Source: CAZTHL01 sp964613585 (GTDB lineage Bacteria; Pseudomonadota; Alphaproteobacteria; DSM-16000; Inquilinaceae). From it: a DNA stretch of 6,230 nucleotides. Below, in pieces: positions 1 through 6,155 of the stretch. The number at the start of each line of letters is the position of its first letter. The stretch's first letter is position 1. Below the pieces are notes generated by a model. It ran no database searches. It worked only from the letters and a program-made list of their open reading frames with translations, and was not told the DNA's origin. Location of the stretch: the NCBI GenBank assembly GCA_964613585.1, contig CAZTHL010000141.1, positions 1-6,230 on the forward strand, read 5' to 3'. The position numbers and the translations under genes were made by a program.

Positions 1-116
1 CGGGGCGCGACCTCCGCCCAGACCCGGGGGCGCAGCTCCAGATGATCGAAGCGGCTCACGATCGACCGGACGTGGCGTGCGTACCCGCCGTAGCCACCGC
101 GGTGGCTCCAGCCCCG
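1..116 (-). other. Coding-like segment fused in frame to treS, not recognised
   Basis: These 38 codons continue the treS frame but do not resemble the TreS family. They begin RGWSHRGGYGGYARHVRS and continue with FDHLELRPRVWAEV. Base composition by codon position, counted by hand, is about 76%, 58% and 89% G+C at positions 1, 2 and 3, the usual pattern of real coding DNA in a high-GC genome. Reading the same bases in the other two minus frames gives a stop or a low-complexity translation. The segment could be the start of a different protein domain joined to TreS by a rearrangement, a lineage-specific insertion, or an assembly chimera. I do not recognise the fold or family, and the window ends before it can be identified. 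Confidence 0.6.
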
Positions 117-1196
117 CTCGATCTTGCGCCGGGCGTTGTCCATGAGCGGCGCCAGCCGGCGGCGGATGCCGAGGTTGAGCCGGGCGCGCCGGTCGCCGGC
201 ATAGAAGCGCCACATGTAGTCGCGCTCGCGCTCGGTGACCATCTCGAGCGTCAGCTCGTCATGGTTGCGCAGGAAGATCGCCCACTGGCAGTTCGACGGG
301 ATCGCCGGCGTCTGCCGCATGATGTCGGTGATCGGCGCCCGGTCCTCCTGCGCCATGGCCATGTACATGCGCGGCATCAGCGGGAAGTGGAACGCCATCT
401 GGCATTCGTCGCCCTCGCCGAAGTAGGGCCGGGTGTCCTCGGGCCACTGGTTGGCCTCGGCCAGGAAGAAGGCGCGCGGATGGCTCTCGTCCATGGCGGC
501 GCGCAGCCGCTTGATGACCGCGTGGGTCTCCGGCAGGTTCTCGTTCAGCGTGCCGTCGCGCTCGACCAGGTAGGGGATGGCGTCGAGCCGAAGCCCGTCG
601 ACCCCCATGTCGAGCCAGAAGCGCATGGTGTCGACCACCGCCTGCACCACCCGCGGATTGTCGAAGTTGAGGTCCGGCTGGTGGCTGAAGAAGCGGTGCC
701 AGTAGTATTGCTGGGCCACCGGATCCCAGGCCCAGTTCGAGCCCTCGGTGTCGGTGAAGATGATCCGGGTGTCGCCCCAGCGCTTGTCGTCGTCCGACCA
801 GACGTAGAAGTCGCGCGCGCGGCTGCCCCGCTTGGCCTCGCGGGCGCGCTTGAACCAGGGGTGCTGGTCCGAGGTGTGGTTGATCACCAACTCGGTGATG
901 ACCTTGAGGCCGCGCTGGTGGGCGGCGCGGACGAAGGCGCGGAAGTCGCGCAGGCTGCCGTAGGCGGGGTTGGTCGCCTTGTAGTCGGAGATGTCGTAGC
1001 CGTCGTCGCGCAGGGGCGACGGGTAGAACGGCAGCAGCCACACCGCCGAGACGCCGAGATCGCTCAGATAGTCCAGCTTGCCGAGCAGCCCGCGAAAGTC
1101 CCCGACCCCGTCGTTGTTGGAGTCGAAGAACGACTTCACGTGCAGCTGGTAGATGACGGCGTCCTTGTACCAAAGAGGGTCGGCGAATTCAGGCAT
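1..1196 (-). CDS. treS: Trehalose synthase (maltose alpha-D-glucosyltransferase), N-terminal part, cut by window edge
   Basis: TreS interconverts maltose and trehalose in the cytoplasm and feeds the maltose-1-phosphate/glycogen (GlgE) route. The 398 visible codons begin with DPLWYKDAVIYQLHVKSF, typical of GH13 trehalose synthases. The GH13 motifs appear in order: ELVINHTSDQHPWF (residues 102-115), GVDGLRLDAIPYL with nucleophile Asp205, FLAEANQWPED with acid/base Glu247, and FLRNHDELTLEMVT with Asp313. The family-specific stretch GIRRRLAPLMDN follows. The start at 1196 is chosen because it lies four residues before the conserved DPLWYKD; no strong Shine-Dalgarno sequence is visible. Members are about 550-600 residues, or about 1,100 when fused to maltokinase; the visible part cannot tell which. 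Odd: from about residue 361 (base 116 leftwards) the usual IELMN...PGTPVIYYGDEIGMGDN region with barrel strand 8 is absent, replaced by unrelated but in-frame sequence. Identity of the N-terminal 360 residues is very secure; intactness of the gene is not. Confidence 0.92.
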   Translation of the reverse strand, partial: MPEFADPLWYKDAVIYQLHVKSFFDSNNDGVGDFRGLLGKLDYLSDLGVSAVWLLPFYPSPLRDDGYDISDYKATNPAYGSLRDFRAFVRAAHQRGLKVITELVINHTSDQHPWFKRAREAKRGSRARDFYVWSDDDKRWGDTRIIFTDTEGSNWAWDPVAQQYYWHRFFSHQPDLNFDNPRVVQAVVDTMRFWLDMGVDGLRLDAIPYLVERDGTLNENLPETHAVIKRLRAAMDESHPRAFFLAEANQWPEDTRPYFGEGDECQMAFHFPLMPRMYMAMAQEDRAPITDIMRQTPAIPSNCQWAIFLRNHDELTLEMVTERERDYMWRFYAGDRRARLNLGIRRRLAPLMDNARRKIERGWSHRGGYGGYARHVRSIVSRFDHLELRPRVWAEVAP

Positions 1197-1956
1197 GAGC
1201 GCCGGGTCTGGGAGTCGGGGCGGGGCCGGTCCGATCGGCCGGTACCCCTTGCAGGCGTGTGGGCTCGCCAAGCTAACGCCGTTGCCGACATAGTCAACAG
1301 CGTGTCCGGTCGGCGCGCCGAAAGCAAGGCGGCGTGCCCGTCGGCGCCGGCCCGGGCGCAAGGACCGGTCACGCCCGCGAGCGGGTTCGGCCGACCGTCA
1401 GGATTCTTGACGCCGGCTGCCGCGGCTCGGCCCTCGCGGGGCGGCGCGCGCCGGCGGCTGGCCTCTCGAGCCGGTCCGGCGCCGGTCATGCGCCGCCGTC
1501 GCGCCGTCACCCGGCCGGGGCCGGGCGGTCGCGGGATCGCGCGGCCAGGGCCGATCCGGGACGCCGGCCGCGTCTCCGGCGTCGATCGCGCGGCCCGGCG
1601 ACAGGCCGCGCCCGGTCGACCATGCCGTTCGAAGCCGCAGCCGTCCGCCGTCACCGTGGAACGCCGCTTGCATCTTTCCCTCCGGCAAGACTTGGTGCCG
1701 CCGGGCACTGTAAAGCCTGGTTAACGCTCCGATATCGGCAAGGACCGGCCGTCGCGGCGGATCGGCCGGGACCCGCTCGGCGTGACCATCCGGACGGAAA
1801 GATTCGGAGGGATGTCCGGTCGATTATTTGACGATGTCGGTTCGTGTCGATCCTTTGCTGTCGGTGTCATCATGACGTCACGCAAGGAGCGCACAGTCAC
1901 CGCGCGCCGGCCGGACGGCCGGTCGCGACCCCGGGATGGAGGGAGGCGGGCAGGCG
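1197..1956. other. 760-base gene-free stretch between divergent treS and the M15 peptidase gene
   Basis: No reading frame here gives a believable protein: all long frames are Arg/Ala/Pro/Gly-rich translations with no domain. The left part serves as the treS upstream region. The less GC-rich part, about 1700-1900, holds several dyads: a GTGCC-GCCG-GGCAC stem-loop (1695-1708), the perfect palindrome CCGATATCGG (1729-1738), GTCAT-C-ATGAC (1866-1876) overlapping TGACGTCA (1873-1880), and CCGGCCG-GA-CGGCCGG (1907-1922). TGTC occurs four times between 1835 and 1868. These could be operators for the downstream gene. A small unannotated RNA or a decayed gene cannot be excluded. Confidence 0.5.
1270..1297 (-). 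promoter_or_regulatory. Possible sigma-70-type promoter of treS
   Basis: Read on the minus strand, TTGACT (1297-1292) is followed after 16 bases by TAGCTT (1275-1270). The -35 box matches five of six consensus bases; the -10 box is poor. It would give a leader of roughly 65 bases before the treS ATG. Within that leader lies an imperfect stem-loop, 1222-1248, with GGGGCCGG pairing to CCGG-TA-CCCC across a nine-base loop that contains CCGATCGG. Position and orientation are right, but the evidence is sequence resemblance only. Confidence 0.3.
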
Positions 1957-2607
1957 ATGGCGATCACCCGACGCGGCCTCGGTAGAGCGGCGCTGGCGCT
2001 CGGCATGGTGGCGCTGCCGTCGGCGGCCGGGGCGCGGGAGTCGACGCTCGACCGGCTGGTCCGCGGCGGCCTGAGCGGGCTGCCGCAGGGGCCGGCGCCG
2101 CGGGAGGGTGTGGCCGCCGAGCCGCGCTGGCGCCCGGGCTTCGAGCCATGGCGCGGCCGGACCGGCCATCTGGTGCTCAGCAACGCGCACACCGGCGAGA
2201 CCCTGGACGTGCGCTACAAGGACGCCGCCGGCTACCGTCACGACGCGCTGGCGCGGATCGACCGGCTCATGCGCGACTGGCGGACCGGCACCGTGCAGCC
2301 GATCGACCCGGCCGTCCTCGATATCCTGAGCGCGGTGCAGGCCGGGCTGGAGCATCGCCGGCTGGTCATCCTCTCGGCCTACCGCACGCGGCGGACCAAC
2401 CGGATGCTGGCCCGCCGCCATCCGGGGCGGGTCGCGGAGGAGAGCCTTCACCTGAGCGGCCGGGCCGTCGACTTCCATGTGCCCGGCGTGCCGATCGCCC
2501 GGGCACGGGACACCGCGCTGGCGCTCGAGGCCGGCGGCGTCGGCTACTATCCGCGCAACGGCTTCCTCCACGTGGACACCGGCCGGCGGCGCGTCTGGCG
2601 GGGCTGA
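1957..2607 (+). CDS. DUF882 / M15-family zinc peptidase (MepK/YcbK-like), Tat-exported
   Basis: This is probably a periplasmic murein peptidase; the E. coli relative MepK cleaves 3-3 cross-links and mDAP-D-Ala bonds. The 216 residues open with TRRGLGRAALALGMVAL, a twin-arginine signal (Arg5-Arg6) with a hydrophobic core and an Ala-Gly-Ala site near residue 26. The catalytic domain spans about residues 66-216. It contains LSAYRTRRTNRML (139-151), SLHLSGRAVDFHVPG with zinc ligands His165 and Asp172, and GGVGYYPRNGFLHVD with His205, so all three expected ligands are present. ATG 1957 is preferred over an in-frame ATG at 1936 because it places the twin arginines five residues in and has GGAGG (1942-1946) ten bases upstream. 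The gene stands alone: upstream lies a long gene-free region, and 157 bases separate it from the next gene. Cross-link specificity is inferred from the family only. Confidence 0.88.
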   Translation: MAITRRGLGRAALALGMVALPSAAGARESTLDRLVRGGLSGLPQGPAPREGVAAEPRWRPGFEPWRGRTGHLVLSNAHTGETLDVRYKDAAGYRHDALARIDRLMRDWRTGTVQPIDPAVLDILSAVQAGLEHRRLVILSAYRTRRTNRMLARRHPGRVAEESLHLSGRAVDFHVPGVPIARARDTALALEAGGVGYYPRNGFLHVDTGRRRVWRG

Positions 2608-2764
2608 TCCCTCGTTGACGCCGAGGACGATTGTCGCAGCGCGGGATCCTCACGAAAATGTCGGTCGACGGACGGTTGGCGGTGCCCACCTGTCCCGGGT
2701 GACCTCCGCGCGCCGGCGATCCGGCCGGCCCGGAGCCGTGCCCTGTTGCCAGGAGATCCATGCC

Positions 2765-3334
2765 ATGGACTTCGCCGTCCACACCGTCGAGAGCGCGCCC
2801 GAGACCGCCAAGCCGCTGCTGCAGGCCTCGCGGAAAAAGTACACCTTCGTTCCCAACCTGCACGCCGTCATGGCCGAGGCGCCGACGCTGCTGGGCGCCT
2901 ATCAGACGCTCGCCGACCTGTTCGGCCACACCGGCCTGTCCGTGCTCGAGCGGCAGATCGTGCTGCTGGCGATCAGCTACGAGAACGGCTGCGACTACTG
3001 CGTGGCGGCGCACAGCACCATCGCCACCATGGAGAAGATGCCGGCGGACATCCTGCAGGCCCTGCGCGACGGCCGCCCGCTCGCCGACGCCAAGCTCGAG
3101 GCCCTGCGCTCCTTCGCGGCGACCATGGCGGCCGAGCGCGGCTGGGTCGGCGATGCCGCGGTCGCCCATCTGCTGGCGCACGGCTACACCCGCCAGACCG
3201 TGCTCGAGGTGGTGCTGGCCCAGGGCTTCAAGGTGCTCAGCAACTACACCAACCATCTGGCCCATACGCCGCTCGACCTGCCCTTCCAGAGCCAGGCCTG
3301 GACCGACGAGCGGCCGACCAAGGCTGCCGAGTAG
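2765..3334 (+). CDS. Carboxymuconolactone decarboxylase family protein (AhpD-like)
   Basis: A 189-residue cytoplasmic protein of the AhpD-like fold. The core (about residues 35-115) contains LSVLERQIVLLAISYENGCDYCVAAH, split here for reading: the LERQ helix start at 61-64, then Cys76-x-x-Cys79 and His83, the redox and proton-relay motif of AhpD-type thiol peroxidases. Many proteins called carboxymuconolactone decarboxylases are in fact such redox proteins, so peroxide or thiol chemistry is more likely than true decarboxylation. Substrate and reductant partner are unknown. AGGAG (2751-2755) lies nine bases before ATG 2765. An overlapping ATG at 2760 is out of frame. No signal peptide or membrane segment is visible. 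It follows the peptidase gene by 157 bases and precedes hemN by 339, so it is probably its own transcription unit. No ahpC-like gene is in the window. Confidence 0.88.
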   Translation: MDFAVHTVESAPETAKPLLQASRKKYTFVPNLHAVMAEAPTLLGAYQTLADLFGHTGLSVLERQIVLLAISYENGCDYCVAAHSTIATMEKMPADILQALRDGRPLADAKLEALRSFAATMAAERGWVGDAAVAHLLAHGYTRQTVLEVVLAQGFKVLSNYTNHLAHTPLDLPFQSQAWTDERPTKAAE

Positions 3335-3673
3335 GCCGCTTGCCGGTCCCTCTGCCCGCGTCGGCCCCTTCTCCCCGCGTCGGCGGCGCACCCCGGCGGG
3401 CCGACGTCGGGGCGCGGCCGGACGAGGCGAGGCGAAGCCCGACGAGCCCGGACCGGACGGGGCGGGTGACGGCCGGCCTCCGGCATCGATCCCGGAGAGC
3501 CCCGGGTCCGCCCTCGGGCCGCCGTCGCCGCCCCCGCGTCCCTGCCGGGGGCGTTGCCGACGGCGTCGGTCGGTGCGACATTCCCGGGAGCAAGCGGCCC
3601 CGTCTCACGTGGGCCGCGGCGTCCGCCCGCCGGCGGCGCCGGACAAGCCAATCACGGGAGGGTCGATCCTGCC
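3335..3673. other. Very GC-rich intergenic leader before hemN, with stem-loops
   Basis: No gene is supported in these 339 bases. An imperfect hairpin lies soon after the upstream stop: CCCCG-C-GTCGGC (3373-3384) against GCCGAC-GT-CGGGG (3400-3412), without a U-tract. Nearer hemN are three perfect stems: CGCCCCCG/CGGGGGCG (3529-3536 and 3546-3553, 9-base loop), CCGAC/GTCGG (3557-3561 and 3565-3569), and GCGGCCC/GGGCCGC (3594-3600 and 3611-3617, 10-base loop). The first may end transcription of the AhpD-like gene; the others may belong to the hemN leader. At this GC content some stems arise by chance. I see no FNR-type TTGAT-N4-ATCAA site. Confidence 0.4.
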
Positions 3674-5008
3674 ATGGGGACGGCTGAGCTGATCGAGAAG
3701 TACGACGCGGACGTGCCGCGCTACACGAGCTATCCGACGGCGAACCATTTCTCCGACGCGGTCGGTGCCGAGGACTATGGGCGCTGGCTCGAGGCGCTGC
3801 CGGCCGAGGCGCCGGTCTCGCTCTACCTCCATGTGCCGTTCTGCCAGTCCCTGTGCCGCTATTGCGGCTGCCACACCAAGGTGACGCGCTTCTACGAGCC
3901 GGTAAGCGCCTATGTGGCGGCGCTTGAGCGGGAGATCGCCGCGGTGGCGGCGCGGCTCGGCGGGCGCCGCCGGGTCGGCCATGTGCATTGGGGCGGCGGC
4001 ACGCCGACCATGCTGCAGGCCGAGGACATGGCCTCGATCCTGTTCAAGCTGCGCGACGCCTTCATCATCGGCCCCGAGGCCGAGCATGCCATGGAGATCG
4101 ACCCGCGCACCATGGACGAGGGGCGGGCCCGGGATCTGGCGCGGCTGGGGGTCAACCGGGCCTCGCTCGGCGTGCAGGACTTTACGCCGGAGGTGCAGAT
4201 CGCGGTCGACCGGATCCAGCCCTACGAGTTGGTGCGCGATGTGGTCGGCTGGCTGCGCGGGGCGGGCATCGAGCGGATCAACTTCGACATGATCTACGGC
4301 CTGCCGCAGCAGACCGAGGCCACCATGCGCCGGGCCATCGCCCAGGCGGCCGGGCTCGGGCCGGACCGGGTGGCGGTGTTCGGCTATGCCCACGTGCCCT
4401 GGTTCAAGAAGCAGCAGGTGATCCTGGAGCACTACCACCTGCCGACCATCGCCGAGCGCTACCGGCTGGCCGAGGTGGCGCGCGAAACCCTGGTCGGCCA
4501 CGGCTATGTGCCGGTCGGCCTTGACCATTACGCCCGGTCGGACGACCCGCTGGTGCGCGCCGCGGCCGAGGGCACGCTGCGCCGCAACTTCCAGGGCTAC
4601 ACCACCGACACGGCGGCGGCCCTGCTCGGCTTCGGCGCCTCGTCGATCAGCGCGACACCCTGGGGCTATGCCCAGAACGATCCGATGATCCCGGGCTACC
4701 AGCAGAAGGTGGCGGCGGGCGGGCTGCCGATCACCCGCGGCCTTGCGCTCCAGCCCGACGACCGCTTCCGGGCCGGCTTGGTCGAGCGGCTGATGTGCTT
4801 CCACCGGCTCGATCTGGGCGAGCTCGACACGACGGGGCTCGAGGGTGCGCTCGGCCGCCTCGAGGACTTCGAGCGCGACGGCCTGATCGAGCGGGACGGC
4901 ACGGCGATCCGCGTCACCGAGGCCGGAAAGCCGTTCACGCGCGTCGTCTGCACCGCCTTCGACGCCTACTGGCACCCCACCAAGGGCCGCCACGCCAAGG
5001 CGGTGTGA
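3674..5008 (+). CDS. hemN: Oxygen-independent coproporphyrinogen III oxidase (radical SAM)
   Basis: HemN decarboxylates two propionate side chains of coproporphyrinogen III to give protoporphyrinogen IX without oxygen, in the cytoplasm, using S-adenosylmethionine. The 444-residue length is close to E. coli HemN (457). RYTSYPTANHFS (16-27) is the conserved HemN N-terminus. HVPFCQSLCRYCGC carries Cys57, Cys61, Cys64 and Cys66, the CxxxCxYCxC signature of true HemN rather than HemW. GGGTPT (107-112) is the SAM-binding glycine motif, and DMIYGLPQQT (205-214) and RNFQGYTT (304-311) are further family blocks. GGGAGGG (3656-3662) precedes ATG 3674 by 11 bases; an earlier in-frame ATG at 3554 would add 40 unrelated residues, so it is not used. 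The gene is convergent with tspO and one gene away from hemA, the first enzyme of the same pathway. It is intact with all key residues. Confidence 0.97.
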   Translation: MGTAELIEKYDADVPRYTSYPTANHFSDAVGAEDYGRWLEALPAEAPVSLYLHVPFCQSLCRYCGCHTKVTRFYEPVSAYVAALEREIAAVAARLGGRRRVGHVHWGGGTPTMLQAEDMASILFKLRDAFIIGPEAEHAMEIDPRTMDEGRARDLARLGVNRASLGVQDFTPEVQIAVDRIQPYELVRDVVGWLRGAGIERINFDMIYGLPQQTEATMRRAIAQAAGLGPDRVAVFGYAHVPWFKKQQVILEHYHLPTIAERYRLAEVARETLVGHGYVPVGLDHYARSDDPLVRAAAEGTLRRNFQGYTTDTAAALLGFGASSISATPWGYAQNDPMIPGYQQKVAAGGLPITRGLALQPDDRFRAGLVERLMCFHRLDLGELDTTGLEGALGRLEDFERDGLIERDGTAIRVTEAGKPFTRVVCTAFDAYWHPTKGRHAKAV

Positions 5009-5056
5009 GACCGGGATCGATGGCGAGGGCGGGAGGAGCAGGCGAGATGTGACGGT

Positions 5057-5099
5057 GCGGCTGGCCGTCAATGCCTGTTGTTGTCGGCGCGCCAGCCGC
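5057..5099. terminator. Possible bidirectional terminator between hemN and tspO
   Basis: A perfect 9-bp inverted repeat, GCGGCTGGC (5057-5065) and GCCAGCCGC (5091-5099), sits in the 123-base gap between two convergent genes, with a 25-base loop that can form an alternative inner pairing (GCCG with CGGC). A further U-G pair can close the base. There is no U-tract on either strand, so Rho-independent activity is uncertain; convergent placement is the main argument. Confidence 0.4.
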
Positions 5100-5131
5100 G
5101 GGAGCCCGACCGCCGGCGTCCGACCGGATCG

Positions 5132-5635
5132 TCAGGGGCTGACGCGGCTGCCCGCCCCGGCGGCGGAGGGGCGATTGAGGCGCCAGATGGAGACGGTGAG
5201 CACTGTCGCGATGGTCACCCACAGAAGGTAGGGCAGCAGGAGCAGGCCGGCCACAGGGCTGATCGGCCAGAACAGCGCGATGGTCGCGGCGATCGACAGC
5301 CACAGGGCGGCACTCTCCAAAACCGCCAGGCCCAGCCGACGCAGGCCGAAGAACACCGCCGACCACAGCCCGTTCAGCACTAGCTGCACGACCCACACCG
5401 TCAGCGGCACGGCGGCCCCGGTAAAGCCGGCCTCGCGCCAGACCAGCCAGCCCGACACCGCGATCAGCAGGTAGAGCGGGGTCCACACCACCGGGAACAC
5501 CCAGTCGCGCGGCGTCCAGCCCGGCTTGGCGATGCTTCGATACCAGTCGTCCGGGCGAAAGATCGAGCCGGAGGACGCCGCCACGAAGCAGGCGCCGATG
5601 AAGCCGGCCAGGACGAGAAGCGAGTCGACGCTCAT
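5132..5635 (-). CDS. tspO: TspO/MBR family tryptophan-rich membrane protein
   Basis: A porphyrin-binding membrane protein, homologue of Rhodobacter TspO (CrtK) and the mitochondrial translocator protein. In Rhodobacter it dampens tetrapyrrole and photosynthesis gene expression when oxygen is present. The 167 residues form five hydrophobic segments, near 3-23, 44-66, 76-97, 103-123 and 127-150, the family number. Conserved blocks include FRPDDWYRSIAKPGW (26-40), WVFPVVWTPLY (45-55), QLVLNGLWSAVFFGLRR (84-100), LLPYLLWVTIAT (133-144) and the terminal RLNRP. Compared with the usual PPxWVFP, the second proline is replaced (TPRDWVFP). ATG 5635 is chosen because helix 1 begins at once, as in relatives; an in-frame GTG at 5698 would add 21 unlikely residues. 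No clear Shine-Dalgarno sequence precedes the ATG. The gene is convergent with hemN and divergent from hemA. Confidence 0.95.
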   Translation of the reverse strand: MSVDSLLVLAGFIGACFVAASSGSIFRPDDWYRSIAKPGWTPRDWVFPVVWTPLYLLIAVSGWLVWREAGFTGAAVPLTVWVVQLVLNGLWSAVFFGLRRLGLAVLESAALWLSIAATIALFWPISPVAGLLLLPYLLWVTIATVLTVSIWRLNRPSAAGAGSRVSP

Positions 5636-5800
5636 GAGAAGGGCCCAGTGTCGCGATGGGACAGCGACGCCGGCGGCAGGTCGGCCGGCCCGGGCCACAA
5701 GGCCTTCGGGGCGCCGCCGCCGCGCCGACGCAGGATGATGTCCGGCACAACATTAGCACGCTGCGCGCCGCCTGCCATGCCGAACCCTGAGGGTCGCATC

Positions 5801-5820
5801 GGCATCCCGGGGCATCCCGG
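5801..5820. repeat. Perfect tandem duplication of a 10-base unit
   Basis: GGCATCCCGG occurs twice head to tail with no spacer, in the tspO/hemA intergenic region. A related CGCATC precedes it. It may be a slippage product or a pair of half-sites. Confidence 0.8.
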
Positions 5821-6002
5821 CCAGCGGCATTGATCCCGATCAGATCCGCCGCGCCAACGCCCGACACCGGCAGGTGCTGCGCGCGAGCGCCGCGTTCCCG
5901 GGGCGGTGGTGACGGTGCCGGGAAACCCCCGCGCGGCTGTCCTGTTCGCTTGAATTGGCGGATTTCCGCGAGGCGGACAAACGGACCCTGGGACGATTTG
6001 AT

Positions 6003-6053
6003 CCATCTGATGGTCAACGCGCCGCGTCGACGGCACAACCGGCCATGCCATGG
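6003..6053. promoter_or_regulatory. Paired dyads CCAT-N3-ATGG upstream of hemA
   Basis: CCATCTGATGG (6003-6013) and CCATGCCATGG (6043-6053) are both 5-1-5 perfect inverted repeats that share the eight fixed bases CCAT...ATGG, with centres at 6008 and 6048, exactly 40 bases (about four helical turns) apart. The arrangement suggests two operators bound by the same dimeric regulator. I do not match the motif to a named regulator. Confidence 0.4.
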
Positions 6054-6099
6054 TTGGGTAGGTGTATACGATGACGGCTTGGCGGGAGCCCCGGTCCCG

Positions 6100-6117
6100 T
6101 GTCAGCATACCCCTACA
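6100..6117. promoter_or_regulatory. TGT-N12-ACA site, CrtJ/PpsR-like, upstream of hemA
   Basis: TGT (6100-6102) and ACA (6115-6117) are separated by exactly 12 bases, fitting the consensus bound by CrtJ/PpsR, redox-responsive repressors of tetrapyrrole and photosynthesis genes in purple bacteria. It ends 38 bases before the hemA ATG. Only one copy is seen, whereas CrtJ/PpsR usually binds pairs, and the consensus has few fixed bases. Confidence 0.3.
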
Positions 6118-6155
6118 AGCCGCATGGTGAGGCCCCCGCTTAGCCCCGGACGTGC

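Larger units (their letters stand above)
5636..6155. promoter_or_regulatory. Divergent tspO/hemA control region
   Basis: 520 bases with no believable gene between the two divergent starts. From the tspO side, TAATGT on the minus strand (around 5756-5751) is a weak -10 candidate. A perfect tandem repeat of GGCATCCCGG lies at 5801-5820. On the hemA side are the dyad GCGGA-TT-TCCGC (5958-5969), two CCAT-N3-ATGG dyads (6003-6013 and 6043-6053), TATACG (6065-6070) as a possible -10 without a good -35, and TGT-N12-ACA (6100-6117). The stretch 5940-6120 is less GC-rich than its surroundings, as expected of promoter DNA. Confidence 0.6.

Noticed and set aside
1..120. Intein in treS as the reason for the family break
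   Set aside because: The new segment does not begin with Cys, Ser or Thr and shows no intein block A motif.
42..1724. 560-residue open frame on the + strand
   Set aside because: It lies antisense to treS; the translation is low-complexity (Ala/Val/Arg/Pro) with no domain, a shadow of GC-rich coding.
1936..1956. Upstream ATG for the M15 peptidase
   Set aside because: It would overlap the ribosome-binding GGAGG and push the twin-arginine motif seven residues inward.
2366..3391. 341-residue open frame on the minus strand
   Set aside because: Antisense to the peptidase and AhpD-like genes, both with recognisable catalytic motifs.
3335..3673. FNR/FnrL box for anaerobic control of hemN
   Set aside because: No TTGAT-N4-ATCAA or near match could be found upstream of hemN.
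3605..5071. 488-residue open frame on the minus strand
   Set aside because: Antisense shadow of hemN, which has all its radical-SAM residues.
5636..5698. Longer TspO starting at GTG 5698
   Set aside because: It would add 21 residues with charged and proline content before helix 1, unlike TspO relatives.
5998..6017. FNR-like site TTGAT...GTCAA upstream of hemA
   Set aside because: The half-sites are ten bases apart rather than four and the symmetry is poor; the internal CCAT-N3-ATGG dyad explains the resemblance better.
4935..6038. 367-residue open frame on the minus strand
   Set aside because: It crosses tspO in another frame and the non-coding hemA leader; composition is Arg/Gly/Pro-rich with no motif.
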